DNA from: Deltaproteobacteria bacterium
GTDB lineage: Bacteria; Desulfobacterota; Desulfarculia; Adiutricales; Adiutricaceae
Length of the DNA stretch: 17,760 nucleotides
Assembly: GCA_031279155.1 (NCBI GenBank)
Contig: JAITJB010000052.1
Coordinates: 1 to 17,760, forward strand
Reading direction: 5' to 3'
Shown: positions 13,606 through 17,760 of the stretch, one piece after another
Layout: every line of letters begins with the position of its first letter
Numbering within the stretch: position 1 is the stretch's first letter
Position numbers and translations under genes: made by a program
Notes under the pieces: model-generated
Told to the model about the DNA's origin: nothing
What the model saw: the letters and a program-made list of their open reading frames with translations, nothing else
Databases searched by the model: none

Positions 13606-14396
13606 CCCCTAAACCAATAGGCCCTAATTATTTGCAAAAAGCTTTGGGCGCTATAGGCCCTTACGCGATTTCCCTAGGTCTGTGGGCGGCCTTAATTGAG
13701 ACGGCGCACCTGATCTTTGGGGCGGCCTTATCGCCGAGCCCCATGGCCATCTTAATAGAACTTTTTAAGCTTACTGTAGCTGGCGATCTCTTCAAACATC
13801 TAGGCTTAACCGTGGCCCGGGCCATTTGCGGGGTGCTTTTAGCCAATATGGTCGGCAGCCTCTTAGGCTTAGCTGCCGGTAGGGCGGCCCGGACGCTTAA
13901 GTTTACCGCCCCTTTGGTCGCTAGCCTTCAATCGTGTCCGCCGGTAGTCTGGATCTCTTTGGCCATGGTCTTTGCCGGGACCGGCTCCATAGTGCCCCTA
14001 GCTACCGTCTTTGCCTCAACTCTACCCTTTGTCTTTAGTAACACCGCTCAAGGCGTCTTAGGCTTAGACCCGAGATTATCAGCCGTAAGTAAGCTCTATC
14101 AGGTCCCGCGCTCTAGGGTCTTTACCCGGTTTATCGTCCCGGCCGTAGCCCCCTACTGGCTGGCCGGTCTTTCCACGGTCTTAGCCACCGGCTGGAAGGC
14201 GGCGGCAGTCGCCGAGTTTATGGGTAGCCACGATGGGGTGGGGGCCCGTCTTTTTTGGAGCTACAATAACCTTAACATGGAACAACTACACGCCTGGGCC
14301 CTGGCCTTAATTGCCTTGGGTCTGACCTTAGAAGGCTTAGTTATCACGCCCTTAAGGCGCTGGGCCGCGTCTCTAAGCGTCAGGGGGAAACTTTGA
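13602..14396 (+). CDS. ABC transporter permease (SsuC/TauC type)
   Basis: 264 residues of an integral inner-membrane protein with about six predicted hydrophobic segments. Family landmarks: LGLTVARAICGVLLANMVGSLLGLAAG near the start of the core domain, PLVASLQSCPPVVWISLAMVFAGTG, and the EAA-type cytoplasmic loop SAVSKLYQVPRSRVFTRFIVPAVAPYWLAGLS, which docks on the ATPase, followed by TGWKAAAVAEFMG. This is the single permease of a NitT/TauT importer and would act as a homodimer. Its ATG lies within the ATGA overlap with the binding-protein stop, and its TGA overlaps the TTG start of the ATPase gene. No degradation seen. Substrate unknown. Confidence 0.85.
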   Translation: MTPKPIGPNYLQKALGAIGPYAISLGLWAALIETAHLIFGAALSPSPMAILIELFKLTVAGDLFKHLGLTVARAICGVLLANMVGSLLGLAAGRAARTLKFTAPLVASLQSCPPVVWISLAMVFAGTGSIVPLATVFASTLPFVFSNTAQGVLGLDPRLSAVSKLYQVPRSRVFTRFIVPAVAPYWLAGLSTVLATGWKAAAVAEFMGSHDGVGARLFWSYNNLNMEQLHAWALALIALGLTLEGLVITPLRRWAASLSVRGKL

Positions 14397-15085
14397 GCCA
14401 AAATTTAAATACCATTCCCTCTCTGAAAGGCCTTCCCTTTGCTCCTAGTTGGGACTTTAAGCCTAGGATATTTTTAAATCAGGTGAGCAAATCTTTTGGC
14501 CAAAAGTTAATCATAAAAAAGGCCACCATCGATATCTCTGGCGGCACGCTCTTAGCTTTAATTGGTCCATCTGGCTCTGGAAAAAGTACTGTTTTAGAGA
14601 TAATGGCAAAGGTTATAGCTCCCGACCAGGGGCAAGTCCAAAGGCTTGGGGAGGCCAGCCTAATGTTTCAGGATAACGCCCTGATGCCCTGGCTCAACGC
14701 CCTCGGAAACTTAACTTTCATAGCCAATCCCAAAATTAAAACAAGCCAAGCCACAAGCAACGCCTTGGCCTGGCTCGATATCTTTGGTTTAGATCCTTTT
14801 GTCTTTCCCGGGGCCATGAGCGGGGGCATGCGGCGCCGCTTAAGCCTAGCTAGGACCATGTCGGCCAGTAGACCCATCGTTTTACTAGACGAGCCCTTGG
14901 CCTTTTTAGATGAGGCCTGGCACGATCTCATCTCAGAATTGATTGCCAACGAAGTCAACCGAGGCTCAATCGTGGTCATGACCGGCCACTTTACGCCTGA
15001 CCCGCTCGTTAGGCAGCTAGGGGATAAATTTAAGCTACTTGAGGTCGTAGCCCCGGTGGATATTGAGTTTATTTCTGGCCGTTAA
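14393..15085 (+). CDS. ABC transporter ATP-binding protein (SsuB/TauB type)
   Basis: 230 residues from a TTG start that overlaps the permease stop (TTGA), with AGGGGG just upstream; the next plausible start codon would cut into the domain. It is a complete ABC nucleotide-binding domain: Walker A GPSGSGKST at 58-66, Q-loop FQDNALMPWLN, signature MSGGMRRRLSLAR, Walker B IVLLDEPLAFLDE, and H-loop VMTGH. It would drive the permease by ATP hydrolysis at the cytoplasmic face. The signature is MSGGM rather than LSGGQ, and the Q-loop followed by MPWLN is characteristic of the nitrate/taurine/sulfonate importer family. It is the last gene of the three-gene operon and ends 14 bases from the stop of the convergent flagellin-like gene. 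Confidence 0.87.
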   Translation: MSQNLNTIPSLKGLPFAPSWDFKPRIFLNQVSKSFGQKLIIKKATIDISGGTLLALIGPSGSGKSTVLEIMAKVIAPDQGQVQRLGEASLMFQDNALMPWLNALGNLTFIANPKIKTSQATSNALAWLDIFGLDPFVFPGAMSGGMRRRLSLARTMSASRPIVLLDEPLAFLDEAWHDLISELIANEVNRGSIVVMTGHFTPDPLVRQLGDKFKLLEVVAPVDIEFISGR

Positions 15086-15099
15086 ATTTTTTCTTTTCG

Positions 15100-15756
15100 T
15101 TAATTAAGGAGCCTCTTGGGGCCTCCCGGCGCGCCAACGTTTTCTGAAAACTCCTGACCTAAGGCTTGTAAGTGAGCAACCAAGGAAGACAGGCCCTCTC
15201 TGGTGTCGTGGGAGATCTCCTCAACTTCCGTGAGGATCCGGTTTAGCATCTCTAAGGCCTCATCCATAGTGCTATTGATGCGGCGGCGCTGCTCGCGCAG
15301 GCGCATGCTAAAATTATGCCTAGCTGAGCCTAGGCAGCCTAAGATCTGCCTAGCCACCATGGCCCCGGATTTTGTCCTAAGCGTCAGACTCGGCCCATCA
15401 AATTCGTCGGCTCCGGCTAACCTGGCCACGATGTGGGCATAACCGGTAAATTCTTCATCTAGCCCGTTTCTAAGGGCCTGAGAGTCCTCAGGGCATTCTA
15501 CGGCCCGATCGGCTAAGGAATACATCCGATCAAGAGTCCCGTCTAGCTCGTCGAAGGCTTCAACAGCCAAACGGCAGTCATAGATGATTTTGGGCATGTT
15601 TCTCATCTCATCGCTCAAAGTCTCAATAGTCTCAGCCACGTCTAAAGGCTCAGACGCCAATTCCAGCGTGGCCAGTTCGCTGGCCATGATCCTAGCTACG
15701 AGCTCATAATGGTTTAGATCAGGGCAATTTTGAGCCGGATTAAATACCTGTTCCAT
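15100..15756 (-). CDS. Unrecognised helical protein with flagellin-like central segment
   Basis: 218 residues, largely helical, with no signal peptide or membrane segment. Residues about 48-125 (from MRNMPKIIYDCRLAVEAFDELDG through MYSLADRAV, LRNGLDEEFTGYAHIVARLAG and ADEFDGPSLTL) line up by eye with the flagellin N-terminal D0/D1 region, where LNQAxRNAxDGxSLLQTAEGAL, MRELAVQAAN, ALQxEFxxLxxEIxRIA and TxFNGxxLL occur in the same order and spacing. It lacks the N-terminal flagellin signature and the flagellin C-terminal helix; the last 80 residues form a charged coiled-coil-like region instead. GGGGG lies just before ATG. No flagellar gene is nearby. It could be a flagellin-derived structural or secretion-related protein, or a chance helical match. 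Real gene likely; function not known. Confidence 0.6.
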   Translation of the reverse strand: MEQVFNPAQNCPDLNHYELVARIMASELATLELASEPLDVAETIETLSDEMRNMPKIIYDCRLAVEAFDELDGTLDRMYSLADRAVECPEDSQALRNGLDEEFTGYAHIVARLAGADEFDGPSLTLRTKSGAMVARQILGCLGSARHNFSMRLREQRRRINSTMDEALEMLNRILTEVEEISHDTREGLSSLVAHLQALGQEFSENVGAPGGPKRLLN

Positions 15757-15901
15757 GGAACCCCCCCAGGGATTGAAAAATGACCGGAAAATTAAGCTAA
15801 GACTACCTTGGCCTAACTAGAAAACTTCATTGGCCGGTAACCTCACCGTCAATAGTTGCAATATCGCGGCCAAAAAAATAGGCCATTTTTTCCGTCTATA
15901 G

Positions 15902-15920
15902 CCCATATATTGGGTTTTTT
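15902..15920 (+). terminator. Small U-tailed hairpin
   Basis: CCCA (15902-15905) and TGGG (15911-15914) enclose TATAT and are followed by six T residues. The stem is only four pairs, so the call is weak. No plus-strand gene ends nearby. Confidence 0.3.
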
Positions 15921-16116
15921 AATTTCACCCCCACTGCTAAAAAGTTAAATCCGACACTGACGACCATTGTTAAGACTGGCCCAAAGGGGCCCAAAGGGAA
16001 CCAGGTGATTTAAACTTTGGTTGACAGGCGGTGGCAGTGGCAGAGTCGGGATTAAAAGCAAATTAATGCGATCTATATTTATAACATGCTAATAAATACT
16101 TTCGCCACGATATTTT

Positions 16117-16139
16117 ATATTTTAACCACGATAAAATAT
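16117..16139. repeat. AT hairpin flanked by CCACGATA direct repeats
   Basis: ATATTTTA (16117-16124) and TAAAATAT (16132-16139) are perfect complements with loop ACCACGA. CCACGATA occurs at 16105-16112 and again at 16126-16133, so half of the structure is duplicated. It could be a protein-binding site or the scar of a lost element. Confidence 0.35.
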
Positions 16140-16409
16140 GCTCTTTAGTCCTGAAGCCCATTAATTTATTAATTTACGGATCCTGTCCCTTAAATCACGG
16201 GCCCCTCTATTGGCGCTTCAAGCCTGGCGCGGGTTCTATGCGTCCTTCGAACAAATATCTCAGACACAGCGATAGTAAGATACTGATTTTGCTAAATTTA
16301 ATTTTAAAATTAGTTAACCTAATGAAAAACCAGACCGAAGCCTCTTGAACCAATTTGTTTTTGACCTCAAGTTGAATAAAATAAATTTCTTCACCTGGCC
16401 AAAAAGTCC

Positions 16410-16439
16410 TTGACAACCCAAAGACAATTTGAGTAAAAT
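16410..16439 (+). promoter_or_regulatory. Strong sigma70-type promoter of the Rpn-like gene
   Basis: Perfect TTGACA (16410-16415) lies 18 bases before TAAAAT (16434-16439), five of six to consensus. A start near 16446 gives a leader of about 117 bases before the ATG at 16563. Confidence 0.58.
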
Positions 16440-16562
16440 ATGTCTTAGTCAATTACAGAAAAACCTAAGCTCTTAGGCGCGGCCTTTGCCTGTCTATTAG
16501 CTTTTCAAATAGCCAGACTCTTTAAATCGCCAATCCCTTGAAAAGACCTTTACAGGCAGTCA

Positions 16563-17630
16563 ATGAAAACATATCAAATACCCTTCCCTCGCCAAAGAAA
16601 AGATCACTCACTTGGCTCCTTTTTTATGTCATGTGCCGGCATGAAACTCTCAGACACAGGGCTCTTTCCCCCTGAAGATTCTTGGGCCAATTTAGTAATC
16701 GAAAGGACCGCAGGCGTCTCCCTCCCAAGCTTGAAGGGCAGAATGTGCAACGATCTTCTTTTTGAGTTTGTGGAACCAACACCACCTCCAACTGAAACAG
16801 CGAAAAATGCTTCGTCTATAAAACAAAGATATCTAGTTATCGAGTTAGAATCCCGTAACTTAGGTGATAGAGCCTTTGTAAAATATTTAAGATACACTTC
16901 AACGTTCGCCCACCATTTACAACGTGAAATGGACAAAAATCGCCTTAAATCAAACTCTGATTCCAAAAATCAACCTGGCAAAGGAAGACCGATAATCAGG
17001 CTACTTATTGTTGCCGGCTTGGGGATCAACAAAGTTGCCCTAGACAAGCCGGAGTATTGTTTTCGCACGAATTTTGATATCTTTTTTACAAAAGATATCG
17101 ACCCACAAAAGACGTTTTTAGAAATCCAGGCCCTTGTCGACAGTAATACCCCTCTATCTTTTATGGACAGGTTCAAGCTTCTGGTACTTCCCATAAGCGG
17201 CGGGGTAAGTAAAATTAATCCGAAATTTGCCGCTGAGTGCTTTAGACTGATTTATAAGGCTTACGGTAGAAAAGATGTTCCCGCTGAAGTTAAAAAGATA
17301 GGTATGGCCTTGGCTGATTCCTTTGTGTTATTATATAACCGGGAGTTAAACAGTGAACTGTGGACGACTTTTTTAGAGGAGGATAATATGGTGTTTATGT
17401 CTGAAGCTAAGTACTTTGAGGGCTTTGATGCTGCCAATGCGGCAGCCGAGGAAGCCAAAGCGGAAGCCGAGAAAGCCATAGCGGAAGCCGAGAAAGCCAT
17501 AGCGGCAGCTGCTCTGAAGTTCCGCGACTTTGGCATGAAACCCTCTGAAATCTGCCAGATTTTAAACATTTCCAAAAAAAAGCTTGGGGTAATTTTTAAA
17601 AATTCTCCAGCGCCCAGTACCGAGAACTGA
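16563..17630 (+). CDS. Rpn/PD-(D/E)XK-like putative nuclease with Ala/Glu heptad insert
   Basis: 355 residues. The N-terminal two thirds resemble the Rpn (recombination-promoting nuclease, YhgA-like) / PD-(D/E)XK group: GRMCNDLLFEF with D64, then YLVIELESRNLGDRAFVKYLRYTSTF with E94-L-E96, the position where Rpn proteins read (I/L)EHQS followed by a helix ending in LRY. The C-terminus ALKFRDFGMKPSEICQILNISKKKLGVIF is a short helix-turn-helix-like segment as found at the end of that family. Between them an AEAEKAI heptad repeat (about 293-313) should form a coiled coil. Known Rpn proteins are DNA endonucleases that move by transposition-like or recombination events and have been linked to phage defence; that role here is inferred. 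The gene is more AT-rich than its neighbours and has a strong promoter of its own. SD is poor. Confidence 0.6.
   Translation: MKTYQIPFPRQRKDHSLGSFFMSCAGMKLSDTGLFPPEDSWANLVIERTAGVSLPSLKGRMCNDLLFEFVEPTPPPTETAKNASSIKQRYLVIELESRNLGDRAFVKYLRYTSTFAHHLQREMDKNRLKSNSDSKNQPGKGRPIIRLLIVAGLGINKVALDKPEYCFRTNFDIFFTKDIDPQKTFLEIQALVDSNTPLSFMDRFKLLVLPISGGVSKINPKFAAECFRLIYKAYGRKDVPAEVKKIGMALADSFVLLYNRELNSELWTTFLEEDNMVFMSEAKYFEGFDAANAAAEEAKAEAEKAIAEAEKAIAAAALKFRDFGMKPSEICQILNISKKKLGVIFKNSPAPSTEN
17439..17501 (+). repeat. 21-bp tandem repeat, three units, in-frame
   Basis: Units at 17460-17480 and 17481-17501 are identical 21-mers beginning GCGGAAGCCGAG; the unit at 17439-17459 is a diverged copy (GCGGCAGCCGAGG). 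They encode the heptad AEAEKAI, so each unit adds two helical turns to a predicted coiled coil. Confidence 0.85.
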
Positions 17631-17760
17631 AGCCTAAAAGACGCCGCTAGATGAACGGAGCCCGCTAAGCGGTGGAATATCTGTTCTTTAAGCATGGCCC
17701 TTTTCGCCCTAAGTCTTACTCTTAAAAACTAACAAATTTAGCCCAAAAAGGCCACACTTT

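Larger units (their letters stand above)
15757..16562. other. AT-rich 806-base gap with hairpins and no convincing gene
   Basis: No ORF with start, ribosome site and protein-like composition was found. The segment contains a small U-tailed hairpin (15902-15920), the tandem GGCCCAAAG duplication at about 15979-15997, a CCACGATA direct repeat with an AT hairpin (about 16105-16139), and a good plus-strand promoter (16410-16439). Composition is markedly more AT-rich than the flanking operons. Confidence 0.55.

Noticed and set aside
16238..16348. 36-codon plus-strand ORF with a hydrophobic helix (ILILLNLILKLVNLM)
   Set aside because: It looks superficially like a small membrane toxin, but there is no SD, and Leu/Ile/Asn/Lys richness is what AT-rich sequence gives by chance.
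16207..16452. 81-residue minus-strand ORF
   Set aside because: It starts at TTG with no SD, has no recognisable motif, and lies in AT-rich DNA overlapping the best promoter of the opposite strand.
17640..17690. CCGCT...AGCGG inverted repeat after the Rpn-like gene as terminator
   Set aside because: The arms enclose a 19-base loop and no U run follows.
17261..17695. 144-residue minus-strand ORF opposite the Rpn-like gene
   Set aside because: Its Ala/Ser-rich repeat is the reverse reading of the in-frame heptad repeat of the plus-strand gene, so it is a shadow.

Overview
The window suggests a Gram-negative anaerobe, most likely a deltaproteobacterium (Desulfobacterota-like). The grounds are a lipid A-type (LpxL/HtrB) acyltransferase, a corrinoid-activating iron-sulfur ASKHA ATPase (RACo family), and a ferredoxin-plus-zinc-ribbon gene pair that I associate from memory with anaerobic deltaproteobacteria. 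LigA and MutL are ordinary bacterial housekeeping proteins. Base composition looks near 50% G+C, Leu codons are often TTA, and the tetranucleotide CTAG is strikingly common. The lineage is an inference; no rRNA or other marker is present.

Layout. Bases 1-178 hold the 3' end of an RluA-type pseudouridine synthase gene (+). Convergent to it are two minus-strand genes: a 4Fe-4S protein (592-1425) followed by a small zinc-ribbon protein (192-521). A minus-strand terminator (about 1547-1579) separates them from a solitary RecF/AAA-type ATPase (1672-2760, -). A 557-base gene-poor, AT-rich segment follows (2761-3317), with an 11-bp phased repeat, an orphan plus-strand terminator and a strong sigma70-like promoter. 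That promoter drives a 39-codon ORF, an LpxL-family acyltransferase (3434-4354), the RACo-like protein (4426-6312) and, beyond a large hairpin, ligA (6385-8475). Bases 8534-8710 hold a decayed transposase end. Then come a minus-strand SDR epimerase/3beta-HSD-like gene (8714-9712), a repeat spacer, and an unknown repeat-containing protein (9787-10197, -). A 226-bp divergent promoter region with a 15-bp-stem hairpin leads to mutL (10424-12505, +). A complete, translationally coupled NitT/TauT-type ABC importer follows (binding protein, permease, ATPase; 12556-15085). Convergent to it is an unrecognised gene whose middle resembles the flagellin D0/D1 region (15100-15756, -). An 806-base AT-rich gap with several hairpins precedes a Rpn/PD-(D/E)XK-like protein with an Ala/Glu heptad-repeat insert (16563-17630, +).

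How the parts fit. Most of the window is housekeeping: lipid A synthesis, corrinoid activation, DNA joining, mismatch repair and uptake of a small solute. The unusual material lies between and inside these genes. Short tandem repeats with 9-, 12-, 15-, 21- and 36-bp periods sit inside five genes, and further repeats lie between genes. Key-residue departures appear in LigA (Glu to Met two residues before the adenylated Lys) and MutL (last Glu of the DQHA endonuclease motif is Asn). There is also an orphan terminator upstream of the ATPase that hints at a small RNA. I see no CRISPR array, tRNA, rRNA or complete mobile element, and no convincing complete new multi-gene system.
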